A DNA stretch of 64,000 bases. Source: Pseudobythopirellula maris (lineage in GTDB: Bacteria > Planctomycetota > Planctomycetia > Pirellulales > Lacipirellulaceae). The position numbers were made by a program, and so were the translations under genes. The DNA is taken from positions 474,279-538,278 of the forward strand of contig NZ_SJPQ01000002.1 in NCBI RefSeq assembly GCF_007859945.1, read 5' to 3'. Within the stretch, counting starts at the first letter, position 1, and the number at the start of each line of letters is the position of its first letter. Shown one piece after another: positions 7,538-15,462 of this stretch. The notes beneath the pieces were generated by a model. It did no database searches and was not told the origin of the DNA. It saw nothing but the letters and a program-made list of their open reading frames with translations.

Positions 7538-8830
7538 ATGCCCCAAGCCCTCACTCTCCGTCGATTGTTGCTCGCCACGCTCGTTTGCTCCGCCGCGGCG
7601 GACCTGCGCGCCGACGAGCCCGCCCCGCAGGATGAGCAGGAGTACCTGCGGCTCTACGGCCTGTTTGCCGAAGCGCTCACCGAGGTCGAACTCAACTACG
7701 TCGAGCCGGTCGACCGGCGGCGGCTGGTCGAGGCCGCGATACGCGGCATGGTCGGCGAACTCGACAGGCACAGCCGGTACCTCACCGGGCGTGAGTTCGA
7801 GAAGGCCCGCGACCGCAACGCCCCGCAACGCGACCCCCTCGGGCTGCTGCTGGGGATCGACCCGGTTGGCTGGATCGTGGCGGTGGGTGTGGAGCCCGGT
7901 TCGGCGGCCGAACGCGCCGGCCTCAGGCCGGGGGACCGCGTGGTCTCGATCGGCGGCCGCCCGATCGAAGACGGCGAGCTCACCACGGCTGAGGAACTGA
8001 TCTCGGCCAAGCCGCAAGTGAGCGTGGTATTGCAATCGCCCGATGGCGCAGTGCGGCGAACCCGCATCGAGGCGATCCGATCCCCCCGCACCACCGTGCA
8101 CGGCTTCGCCACGGACGAAGGGGATGGGCCCGCTTGGATGCTGCCGCAGAGCGAGATCGGCTACGCCTGGCTGAGCGCGTTCGGGGCGGCGACGGCGGCC
8201 GACCTGCGTGTGGCGCTCGACGACGCCACGCGGCGTGACGCCCAAGGGTTCATCCTTGACCTGCGCGACAACGCGGGCGGGCTGCTCGAGGGGGCGGTCG
8301 ACGTTTGCGACCTGTTTCTCTCCGAAGGCGAGATCGTCTCGGTCGAGGGTCGCGACGACCGTCGCCGTGTCTGGAAGGCGAGTGCGGAGCCCAACGACGT
8401 TTCGACGCCGCTCGTCGTGCTGGTGAATCGCTACAGCGCGAGCGCCAGCGAAGTGACCTCGGGCTGCCTGCAAGACCGCGGCCGGGCGACGCTCGTTGGC
8501 GAGCGGACCTGGGGCAAGGCGAGCGTGCAAACGATCATCGCACTCGACGGCGGCGAGGCGGCCCTGAAGCTGACCACGGCCGCCTACCGCCGCCCCAGCG
8601 GCCGTTCGATCGACCGCCCACCGAGCGCCAGGCCCACCGACAGCTGGGGCGTCGAGCCCGGGGCCGACGGCCTGGCGGGAGTCGACGACGCCACGCGTCG
8701 CCGGCTGTTCGAAGCCCGCGCCGCGCGGACCCCCCTGCCGGTGGCGGACGACCCACAAATCGCTGCGGCCGTCGCGCTGCTCACCGCCCCCGCAAAGAAC
8801 GCGGCCACGAACGAAGCCCCTTCGCCATGA
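7538..8830 (+). CDS. ctpA: S41 family C-terminal processing protease
   Basis: A serine protease of the CtpA/Prc type, probably exported: the N-terminus has a signal peptide ending near LRADEP. A helical N-terminal segment is followed by a PDZ domain at about residues 98-182 (VEPGSAAERAGLRPGDRVVS) and the S41 catalytic domain. The nucleophile is Ser302 in NRYSASASEVTSG and the base is Lys327 in GERTWGKASVQ; the 25-residue spacing equals that of E. coli Prc. The stop overlaps the tsaD start by four bases (ATGA), suggesting coupled translation. The last 60 residues are low-complexity and unassigned. Confidence 0.87.
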   Translation: MPQALTLRRLLLATLVCSAAADLRADEPAPQDEQEYLRLYGLFAEALTEVELNYVEPVDRRRLVEAAIRGMVGELDRHSRYLTGREFEKARDRNAPQRDPLGLLLGIDPVGWIVAVGVEPGSAAERAGLRPGDRVVSIGGRPIEDGELTTAEELISAKPQVSVVLQSPDGAVRRTRIEAIRSPRTTVHGFATDEGDGPAWMLPQSEIGYAWLSAFGAATAADLRVALDDATRRDAQGFILDLRDNAGGLLEGAVDVCDLFLSEGEIVSVEGRDDRRRVWKASAEPNDVSTPLVVLVNRYSASASEVTSGCLQDRGRATLVGERTWGKASVQTIIALDGGEAALKLTTAAYRRPSGRSIDRPPSARPTDSWGVEPGADGLAGVDDATRRRLFEARAARTPLPVADDPQIAAAVALLTAPAKNAATNEAPSP

Positions 8831-9864
8831 CCCTCATCCTCACGATCGAATCGACCTGTGACGAAACCGCCGCCGCGGTGGTCAACGAAAAGCTCGAAGC
8901 GCTCGGATCGGTCGTCGCCTCGCAAGACGAACTGCACCAGCGGTTCGGCGGCGTCGTGCCGGAGATCGCCTCGCGGGCCCACGTCGAGCGGATCTTGCCG
9001 GTCATCGACGAGACGCTCCAGCGGGCCGGGGTCAGACTGGCCGACCTCGACGCCATCGCGGTGGCCAACATGCCGGGGCTCTCCGGTTCGCTGCTGGTCG
9101 GGCTGAGCGCGGCCAAGGGGCTGTGCGTCGCGACGGGGCTGCCGCTGATCGCGATCAATCACCTGCAAGCGCACGTGTACGCCTGCAAGATCGCCAGCGG
9201 CGAGGAGGTGTTTCCTTGCGTCGGGCTGATCGCCAGCGGCGGGCACTCGAATCTCTACCGCTGCGACGGGCCGACCGACTTCACGCCGCTGGGCGGCACG
9301 ATCGACGACGCCGCCGGCGAGGCGTTCGACAAGGTCGCCAGCTTGCTCGGACTGCCCTACCCCGGCGGGCCGTCGGTGTCGCGCGCCGCCGAGCGTGGCG
9401 ATCCGAAGAAGATCCGCTTCCCGCGTCCGCTGCTCAATGACGACTCGCGGCTCGCGTTTAGCTTCAGCGGCCTGAAAACGGCGGTCCGCTACCGACTGAT
9501 CGGCCCCGGCAAGCTCCAGGACTCGGAAGCGTCCCCGCCCAGCGAGCAGGAGATCGCCGATATCGCGGCGGGCTTCCAGGAGGCGGTCGTCGATTGCCTC
9601 GTGGGCAAAGCGGAGCTCGCCCTCAAGCAGAGCGGCTACCGCACGCTCTGCGTCGGCGGCGGCGTGGCGGCCAACGGCCGGCTGCGCGAGCGGCTCGAGC
9701 AATCGGCGGCCGAGCACGGCCACCGCCTGTTCATCCCGCCGATGTCGCTATGCACCGATAACGCCGTGATGGGCGCCATCGCCGTTGAACGCTTTAAGGC
9801 TGGGAAGTTCGAATCGCTCGAGCTCGATGTCTTCCCGGGGCAGGAACGCGTGGCGGCTAGCTAG
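8827..9864 (+). CDS. tsaD: tRNA N6-adenosine threonylcarbamoyltransferase
   Basis: TsaD transfers the threonylcarbamoyl group to A37 of ANN-reading tRNAs, with TsaB and TsaE, in the cytoplasm. The 345-residue length is normal. Visible family features: the N-terminal LTIESTCDETAAAVV, metal ligands His112 and His116 in NHLQAHVYA, IASGGHSNLY, FSFSGLKTAV, GGGVAANGRLRE and the final CTDNAVM Asp. The ATG overlaps the protease stop by four bases. The stop codon TAG (9862-9864) is also the first three bases of a 157-bp mobile element, which appears to have inserted into the original stop codon. Confidence 0.95.
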   Translation: MTLILTIESTCDETAAAVVNEKLEALGSVVASQDELHQRFGGVVPEIASRAHVERILPVIDETLQRAGVRLADLDAIAVANMPGLSGSLLVGLSAAKGLCVATGLPLIAINHLQAHVYACKIASGEEVFPCVGLIASGGHSNLYRCDGPTDFTPLGGTIDDAAGEAFDKVASLLGLPYPGGPSVSRAAERGDPKKIRFPRPLLNDDSRLAFSFSGLKTAVRYRLIGPGKLQDSEASPPSEQEIADIAAGFQEAVVDCLVGKAELALKQSGYRTLCVGGGVAANGRLRERLEQSAAEHGHRLFIPPMSLCTDNAVMGAIAVERFKAGKFESLELDVFPGQERVAAS

Positions 9865-10018
9865 AGCGGTATTCGAATTGGTGTGGACGAGCGGGGAAGC
9901 GATTGGCGGCGTGGCGAGGAAGCCGAAGCAGGCAATGCGGTGCATTGTCGATGCAGGCTGACGAAGCCATGACGCCGATCGCGAGCCGAGCGTCTACACC
10001 AATGAGCAAACCGCTCTA
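9862..10018. mobile_element. 157-bp MITE-like element, copy 1
   Basis: The element begins TAGAGCGGTATTCGAATTGG and ends CAATGAGCAAACCGCTCTA; the two ends form a 23-base terminal inverted repeat with 19 matches. TA stands at both outer ends, fitting a TA target duplication of the IS630/Tc1-mariner type. It is identical over its length to copy 2 (48026-48182, inverted) and differs from copy 3 (58521-58677) at one base. It has no gene. Removing it leaves AGC-TAA, an intact stop codon for tsaD. Confidence 0.85.
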
Positions 10019-10030
10019 ACACGCTTGCGT

Positions 10031-10117
10031 GGCGAGCCGTTCGCGTCAGCGACCGGAGTTGCTTGCGCGCCGCAGAGTGCTCCACGCCGCTCCGGTCGCT
10101 GACGCGAACGGCTCGCC
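10031..10117. repeat. perfect 28-bp inverted repeat (long hairpin)
   Basis: The left arm 10031-10058 (starting GGCGAGCCGTTCGCGTCAGC) and right arm 10090-10117 are perfect complements around a 31-base loop. The right arm ends on the first base of the ogt stop codon. Related single arms occur at 1177 and 2406 and a degenerate pair at 30609-30694. No T-run follows. Confidence 0.8.
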
Positions 10118-10659
10118 TAGAACAGTCGCGCGCCCTCGTGCTCGAGCAATTGCTCCTTGCGGCGCAGCCCGCCGGTGTAGCCCCCCAGGCCGCCGTCGGT
10201 GGCGATCACGCGGTGGCACGGCGTGATGATCGAGAGCGGGTTCTTCCCGTTCGCCGAACCAACGGCCCGCGAAGCCTTCGGCTGATCGATCGCCTCGGCG
10301 AGTTGGCGGTAACTGATCGTCCGGCCGTAAGGGATCGCCATCAAGGCGCGCCACACCCGGCGTTGAAACGCCGTGCCGACGCCACAAGATTCCTCGAGCG
10401 GCCCGAGCGGCAGGTCGAACGCGGTGCGCTGGCCGGCGAAATACTCGCCGAGCTGGTCGGACGTGCGGCGTGTGACGGCGTTGCCCGCCGTCGTCTCCGC
10501 GGCGGCCGTCACGACGGCTTGGTCCTGGTCGGCGTACTTGAGCCGCAGCAACCAGGCGTCGCTCGCCACGGCGACCAGCAGCCCCAGCGGAGTCGGGATC
10601 GGCTGGGCGGCGGTCGGCCGGGCGACGGGCGTTTCGGTCGGTGGGGGAAGGATCGCCAT
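10117..10659 (-). CDS. ogt: methylated-DNA--protein-cysteine methyltransferase
   Basis: Repairs O6-alkylguanine by transferring the alkyl group to its own cysteine. The active-site block PCHRVIA is present, preceded by GSANGKNPLSII and IPYGRTISYRQLAEAI, and followed by GGYTGGLRRKEQLL. I use the ATG at 10659, which gives 180 residues, a normal length; the open frame continues upstream without homology. A TAGAAT sits seven bases before this ATG. The gene has the same orientation as pfkA upstream but is separated by 56 bases that contain this element, so it may have its own promoter. Confidence 0.92.
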   Translation of the reverse strand: MAILPPPTETPVARPTAAQPIPTPLGLLVAVASDAWLLRLKYADQDQAVVTAAAETTAGNAVTRRTSDQLGEYFAGQRTAFDLPLGPLEESCGVGTAFQRRVWRALMAIPYGRTISYRQLAEAIDQPKASRAVGSANGKNPLSIITPCHRVIATDGGLGGYTGGLRRKEQLLEHEGARLF

Positions 10660-10666
10660 GCGCGTT

Positions 10667-10672
10667 ATTCTA
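10667..10672 (-). promoter_or_regulatory. TAGAAT -10-like element next to ogt start
   Basis: Minus-strand TAGAAT ends seven bases before the ogt ATG, the same geometry as at 7526-7531. No convincing -35 is seen. A leaderless transcript is possible. Confidence 0.3.
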
Positions 10673-10715
10673 ACGCAAGGCGCACGCTCGGTCTTGATAG
10701 CGCCGCGTACCGCCA

Positions 10716-12038
10716 TCACCACCGCTCTTGCCCGGTGATCGTGAGCACGGCGGACCACATGTCGCGACCGGTCGACAGCCGGCGTTCTTGACCGCACGAC
10801 GCGCTGAGCGGCACGTGGACCATGTGCCCCTGCCAGATCCCGATAAACAGATCGGTCTTGCCCGCCATGGCGGCGTGGACGGCGTGGCGGGCGAACTTCT
10901 CGGTCATCAGGCTGTCGTACGCGTTGGCGTGGACGCTGCGCACGTAGTAGCTCGGGTCGATGTACTTCAGCTCAACCGGGTTGCCGATGTCGGCGAAGTG
11001 CTGCTTGATCCGTTTCCGCAGGTAGAGGCCGATGTCGCTGAGCAATTCGTTGCCCGAGGCGTCGACCCGCGGCGCGTGGTCGCCCTTCTCGGCTCGCAGC
11101 AACTCTTGCCCGGCGCCCTCGGCGACGACCACCACGGCGTGGTCGCTGGCGTCGAGCCGGCGCCCCAAACGCGCGAGCAGGCCGTCCTGGCCGTCGAGCA
11201 CTAGCGGGGCCTCCGGGATGATGGTGAAGTTGACCTCGCCCGATGCGATAGTCGCCGAGGCGGCCAGGAACCCTGCGTGACGCCCCATCAGCTTCACGAG
11301 GCCCACGCCACGCGGCACGCTGATCGCCTCGACGTGCGCCCGATCGATCACCCGCTCGGCCTCGGCCACGGCCGACATGAAACCGAAGGTTTGGTAGCAG
11401 TGGCGGATGTCGTTGTCGATCGTCTTCGGCACGCCCACCACGGCAATGTCGGCCCCGCGACGGGCGACCTCCTGGGCGATGGCGTGGGCGCCGCGTTGCG
11501 TGCCGTCGCCCCCGATCGTGTGCAGGATGTTCACCCCCTGCGATTGCAGAAAATCGACCGTCACGCGCGGGTCTTGCGGGCCGCGGCTCGTGCCGAGCAG
11601 CGTGCCCCCTTGGTGGTGGATCGACGACACGAGGCTGTCGGTAAGCGTGATCGGCTCTTGCCCCTCGGCGGGATTGAGCCCCTGGTAGCCGTTGCGGATG
11701 CCGAGCACTTCGGCCGTGCCGTAGTGGCGACGGTGCATGTAGAAGAGGTTGCGCACCACGTTGTTCAGGCCCGGGCAAAGGCCGCCGCAGGTGACGATCG
11801 CCGCTTTCGACTTTGCCGGCTGGAAATGGATCTTCTCACGCGGGCCGGCCCGCTCGAAACCGATGGCCGGCTTGGGATCGTGCCCCTCGTGGAACACGAC
11901 GTCGTACATCACACGCGTGTCGTCTTCGATGAACCTCCCGTGGCCCCCCTTCGCTTCGGCAAGCGGGGTGGGGATCTCGCAAGGTCCAAGGGTCGAAACG
12001 GCCAGCTCCTGCTGGGTGGGCGTCGGGGAGTCGGGCAT
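10716..12038 (-). CDS. pfkA: ATP-dependent 6-phosphofructokinase (long, plant-type)
   Basis: Phosphorylates fructose 6-phosphate in glycolysis. The 440-residue protein, counted from the ATG at 12038 (MPDSPTPTQQ), is longer than E. coli PfkA. Key motifs: IVTCGGLCPGLNNVVR (nucleotide loop), GGDGTQRGA, GVPKTIDNDI and LMGRHAGFLA. The Gly in GGDGT (equivalent to position 104) points to ATP as donor, while Lys before TIDND (equivalent to 124) is usual in PPi-dependent enzymes; this Gly/Lys combination is that of plant-type ATP enzymes. It is transcribed divergently from gluQ. Donor preference is an inference from these residues. Confidence 0.85.
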   Translation of the reverse strand: MPDSPTPTQQELAVSTLGPCEIPTPLAEAKGGHGRFIEDDTRVMYDVVFHEGHDPKPAIGFERAGPREKIHFQPAKSKAAIVTCGGLCPGLNNVVRNLFYMHRRHYGTAEVLGIRNGYQGLNPAEGQEPITLTDSLVSSIHHQGGTLLGTSRGPQDPRVTVDFLQSQGVNILHTIGGDGTQRGAHAIAQEVARRGADIAVVGVPKTIDNDIRHCYQTFGFMSAVAEAERVIDRAHVEAISVPRGVGLVKLMGRHAGFLAASATIASGEVNFTIIPEAPLVLDGQDGLLARLGRRLDASDHAVVVVAEGAGQELLRAEKGDHAPRVDASGNELLSDIGLYLRKRIKQHFADIGNPVELKYIDPSYYVRSVHANAYDSLMTEKFARHAVHAAMAGKTDLFIGIWQGHMVHVPLSASCGQERRLSTGRDMWSAVLTITGQERW

Positions 12039-12244
12039 GGGGTGCGATGTCCGCAGGGCAGCGATGGAAGGGCGGGGGAGGAACGCCTGGCGGGCGCCGT
12101 CTCTCATCAAAGGTGAGAAACGGCCGACCCACAAGATAGCAACCTCGCCGCGTCTGCCGAGTCACTCGCTCGCATAATTCTGCGAGGAAACCTGTTATTC
12201 TGGCGGTTCCGCTGGCCCTCCCCCCGCCGCCAAGGAAGCGACTC

Positions 12245-13192
12245 TTGCCGACGACCCGACTCGCCCCGTCACCGACCGGCGCCCTGCACCTGGGCAACGC
12301 CCGCACGTTCCTGGTTAACTGGGCGTTGGCCCGACAGAACGGCTGGCGTGTGGTGCTGAGGATCGACGATCTCGACGGCCCACGCATCAAAGCGGGAGCC
12401 GATCGCATGGCGGTCGACGACCTCGCTTGGCTCGGCCTCGACTGGGACGAAGGCCCCCGCTACCAATCGCACGACAAGTCGCCCTACCGCGCGGCGCTCG
12501 AGCGGCTGCTCGCCGAAGGCGAGATCTATCCCTGCCGCTGCACCCGCTCGCAGATCTTGGCCGCGAGCCTCTCGGCGCCGCACGCCGAGGGCCACGACCT
12601 CCGCTACCCCGGCACCTGCCGCCCGCAGCCCGGCGTGCGGCATGACCCCGCCCTGCTCGACGACCCGCAACTCGCGTGGCGACTGGTCACGCCCGACAAG
12701 ACGATCGCCTTCAACGACCACTACGCCGGCGAGCAAACGCACAACCCGCAAGAGGTGGTGGGCGATTTCCTGGTCGCAACAAAAACGTGCCTGCCGTGCT
12801 ACCAGCTCGCGGTGGTTGTTGACGACCATGGCGAAGGTGTCGACCGCGTGGTGCGCGGCGACGACCTGCTCGCCTCGACGCCGAGGCAGGTGCTGCTTTA
12901 CGACCGACTCGCTCTGGGCGCGCCGCCCGAGTACTGGCACTTGCCGCTGGTGGTGGGCCCCGACGGGAGGCGGCTCGCCAAGCGCCACGGCGACACGCGC
13001 ATCGACGCGTACCGCCAACGCGGCGCGAGCCCCGAACGCGTTGTCGGCCTGCTCGCCGAATGGTGCGGGTTGGGCCCACGCGAGCCGATGACCGCCGGCG
13101 AGTTTGCCGAGCGCTTCGACCTCGGCAAGCTCCCCCGTGCGCAATCGGTGTTCACCGACACGGACGACGCTTGGCTCGCCGCTGTAGAATAG
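12245..13192 (+). CDS. gluQ: glutamyl-Q tRNA(Asp) synthetase
   Basis: A GluRS-like enzyme without anticodon-binding domain that attaches glutamate to queuosine-34 of tRNA(Asp). The start is a TTG eight bases after AAGGA. The class I signature HLGN (residues 15-18, in SPTGALHLGNAR) and an AKRHGD block replacing KMSKS are visible. Zinc ligands match the YadB pattern: Cys97, Cys99, Tyr121 and Cys125 (YPCRCTR, then YPGTCR). The length of 315 residues is normal for GluQRS and too short for full GluRS. Divergent from pfkA. Confidence 0.9.
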   Translation: MPTTRLAPSPTGALHLGNARTFLVNWALARQNGWRVVLRIDDLDGPRIKAGADRMAVDDLAWLGLDWDEGPRYQSHDKSPYRAALERLLAEGEIYPCRCTRSQILAASLSAPHAEGHDLRYPGTCRPQPGVRHDPALLDDPQLAWRLVTPDKTIAFNDHYAGEQTHNPQEVVGDFLVATKTCLPCYQLAVVVDDHGEGVDRVVRGDDLLASTPRQVLLYDRLALGAPPEYWHLPLVVGPDGRRLAKRHGDTRIDAYRQRGASPERVVGLLAEWCGLGPREPMTAGEFAERFDLGKLPRAQSVFTDTDDAWLAAVE

Positions 13193-13242
13193 ACGCGTGT
13201 TGTGCGACGACCCCCATCGCCCCCGACTCAAGGACCAGCGTC

Positions 13243-13743
13243 ATGCGTTTCCTATCGATCGCCCTATGCCTCGCCGCCGCTGTGCACGCCAACGCCCAGC
13301 AGCCGGTCGCGATGAACGACGCCGAGCGGGCGTTGGCCGCGACGCTCAGCGGGGCCGAGTTGGTGGGGCACTTCACGGTCGACGCCGCCGAGCCGGGCGC
13401 TGAACCGTCGCTGCGCTCCGAGCGGTACTCGCTCGGCGAGGTCCGCAAGCTCGAGAACGGCCAATGGATGCTCCAAACCCGCATCCGCTACGGCGAGAAC
13501 GACGTGACGATCCCGATCACGCTGCCGATTGATTGGGTCGCCGCCGAGGGGGCGAACCCGACGCCGGTGATCGTGGTCGATAACGTGATGTTCCCCGGGC
13601 TGGGGACCTACTCGGCGCGGGTGATGTTCCACCAGGGGAGCTACGTCGGCCGTTGGTCGGGCGCGAGCCACGGCGGCTGCCTGTTCGGCCGCGTCGTCGA
13701 GGCGACCCCCGCGAGCGAATCCGCCGGCAAGACCGCCCGCTAG
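13243..13743 (+). CDS. small secreted protein of unknown function
   Basis: The ATG at 13243 follows AAGGA by nine bases and starts a signal peptide (RFLSIALCLAAAVHANAQQ). The 166-residue protein is otherwise soluble. Blocks ELVGHFTVD, WMLQTRIRYGENDVTIPITL and SHGGCLFGRV suggest a compact beta-rich domain; I have seen similar proteins in other planctomycetes but cannot name a family. TAGAAT at 13185-13190, at the end of gluQ, could be its -10 box. Confidence 0.6.
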   Translation: MRFLSIALCLAAAVHANAQQPVAMNDAERALAATLSGAELVGHFTVDAAEPGAEPSLRSERYSLGEVRKLENGQWMLQTRIRYGENDVTIPITLPIDWVAAEGANPTPVIVVDNVMFPGLGTYSARVMFHQGSYVGRWSGASHGGCLFGRVVEATPASESAGKTAR

Positions 13744-13815
13744 GCGCCGATCGCCGAAGGCGTGGTGCGTCAAACGCCTTGATTTCCAGCTATTCCGGGG
13801 ACTCCGCGGGCGTTC

Positions 13816-13844
13816 TTTACCCGCTCGCAAACAAGTAGTAAGAT
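13816..13844 (+). promoter_or_regulatory. putative tRNA promoter
   Basis: TTTACC (13816-13821) and TAAGAT (13839-13844) are 17 bases apart, ending 54 bases before the tRNA-Met gene. The spacing and hexamers fit a housekeeping sigma factor. Confidence 0.45.
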
Positions 13845-13897
13845 TTGGGGCTCGCCGCCGTTCGCGGCGACGGGCTTGCCGAACGGCTGGCCCACGC

Positions 13898-13971
13898 GGC
13901 GGAGTAGCTCAGTTGGTTAGAGCAGCGGAATCATAATCCGCGTGTCGGGGGTTCGAGTCCCTCCTCCGCTA
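13898..13971 (+). tRNA. tRNA-Met (CAT), elongator type
   Basis: A complete cloverleaf can be drawn: acceptor GGCGGAG paired with CTCCGCT (first pair G-U), D stem GCTC/GAGC, anticodon stem GCGGA/TCCGC with loop ATCATAA, T stem GGGGG/CCCTC with loop TTCGAGT, discriminator A. The anticodon is CAT. G-U at the top of the acceptor, rather than the C-A mismatch of initiators, and overall resemblance to bacterial elongator tRNA-Met decide against initiator; tRNA-Ile2 (lysidine) is the remaining alternative. CCA is not encoded. Confidence 0.9.
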
Positions 13972-14317
13972 CTTGCTTCACTGTAGGAAGCTCTCTTGCG
14001 TTCTCGCATCCGCGCCCAATCGCCACATCTTCGGATGGGTGCTTGGGCGTTTCTCGTAACGGCTTGTCTGTAGCGGTTGGTCGCAAACTGCTTGGAAAGC
14101 GGAAAGCCGCGAACGCATTGTGCACGCTGGGCTGCGCATCTCGTGCGCCATATCGCGACACCGCTGCGCTCATGCGCAAGCATTCTTGGGAGCCAATATT
14201 TATGATGCGCTGTAAGAGTTTTCTGCGGCGTGGTCACGGACCCCACGCCCGCTTCTTCCATTGACGGCACAACTGGCCGCCCCCAGGCCGAGCATCTAGC
14301 TAACCGGAGAAAACCCC
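13972..14317. other. intergenic region without a recognised gene
   Basis: 346 bases between the tRNA and a PEP-CTERM gene. I see no coding frame with planctomycete codon pattern. A CGGAG sequence close to 14318 serves as the ribosome-binding site of the next gene. Confidence 0.6.
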
Positions 14318-15430
14318 ATGGCTCGTCGGATGAAATTGATCGCAAGCCTCGCAACCAGCGCGGCGTTTGGACTGGGACTGGTCGCTACGGCGTCGGCCCA
14401 GGTGCTCGTGATGGAAGACTTCGAGTCGTACGCCGACACCTCGGCGCTCAACGCGGTCTGGGATTCGGGCAACGGCACCGGAGAGCTGATCGACGAGGAC
14501 TACGAGGTCTTTGTGTTCGGCGAAGATCCGGATCCGGTTGGCATCCGCGCTTACCCGGAAGGTGGCCAAGGGGTCTATCACCCCGGTGGCACGGCGATGG
14601 AGTACCTGCCGACCTTCGCCGGTGGCGAGCCGCTGCTGCCGACCACTGAGAAAAGCATCGTCGTCCAGGGCGAGATGTTCGACATCGGCGTCGCTGGCAA
14701 CAAGCGGATGTCGATCGGCCTGCGCAGCAATGCCCCCGAAAACCTCATCGAACTGGGGCAGTACAACGATCCCGCCTCGGGGCCTTACTACCGCGCCGTC
14801 TTGTTCCCCGCTCCTTCGGAGGCTCTCGACCCGTCGTGGCAGCAATTCGAGTTGCCGCTCGAGCTCGATGGAGACGACGAGAACGAAGAGGTCTCGTTGG
14901 GCGACATTGGGGAGGTCTGGTACACCTATCGCGCCACGATCACGCCCACCGACATCACTTTCCAGCTCGACGTCTTTAGCGACGGGCTCGACGCGGCCAC
15001 CGGCGAAGCGGGTTGGGACTCGACCGTAACCCACCCGATCATCACCGGCCCGAACGGCTACGACAGCCTGCGGATCGGCGGCCCTTCGGGCATCGGCTCG
15101 GGCGGCGGCGGCATGATCTTCGACAACCTCTTGCTCGAGCTCGTCGACGCCGCCGTCGACACGTCGGGCGACTACAACGGCAACGGCATTGTCGACGCCG
15201 CCGACTTCACCCTCTGGCGCGACTCGCTAGGCGATGAGGTCTCGGCCGGCACGGGCGCCGACGGCAACGGCGACGGGTTCATCACCGATCTCGACTACGA
15301 CGTGTGGGTCAACACCTTTGGCAACGGCGAGCTAAACGAGTCGTTCGCCACGGCGGTCCCCGAGCCGGCTTCCGCGCTGCTCGCGATCCTCTCGATCGGC
15401 CTGTTCGCCACGCGGGGGCGCCGGGCTTGA
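14318..15430 (+). CDS. secreted protein with dockerin-like repeat and PEP-CTERM tail
   Basis: The 370-residue protein has a signal peptide (LATSAAFGLGLVATASAQ), a beta-sandwich-like body beginning MEDFESYAD, a dockerin type I-like pair of calcium loops (GDYNGNGIVDAADFTLWRDS and DGNGDGFITDLDYDVW, about residues 283-335) and a C-terminal sorting signal: VPEPASALL, hydrophobic helix, then RGRRA. PEP-CTERM tails are processed by exosortases. DFESYADTSALNAVW resembles carbohydrate-binding or concanavalin-like domains but I cannot assign one. It is followed 32 bases later by another PEP-CTERM gene. Confidence 0.8.
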   Translation: MARRMKLIASLATSAAFGLGLVATASAQVLVMEDFESYADTSALNAVWDSGNGTGELIDEDYEVFVFGEDPDPVGIRAYPEGGQGVYHPGGTAMEYLPTFAGGEPLLPTTEKSIVVQGEMFDIGVAGNKRMSIGLRSNAPENLIELGQYNDPASGPYYRAVLFPAPSEALDPSWQQFELPLELDGDDENEEVSLGDIGEVWYTYRATITPTDITFQLDVFSDGLDAATGEAGWDSTVTHPIITGPNGYDSLRIGGPSGIGSGGGGMIFDNLLLELVDAAVDTSGDYNGNGIVDAADFTLWRDSLGDEVSAGTGADGNGDGFITDLDYDVWVNTFGNGELNESFATAVPEPASALLAILSIGLFATRGRRA

Positions 15431-15462
15431 GGATCCTACGAAGGGGTAGTTGGAGGACCGGC

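Noticed and set aside
9862-10018. Small protein genes inside the 157-bp element
   Set aside because: Open frames cross the element ends into unrelated sequence and differ between copies; no conserved start or ribosome-binding site is seen.
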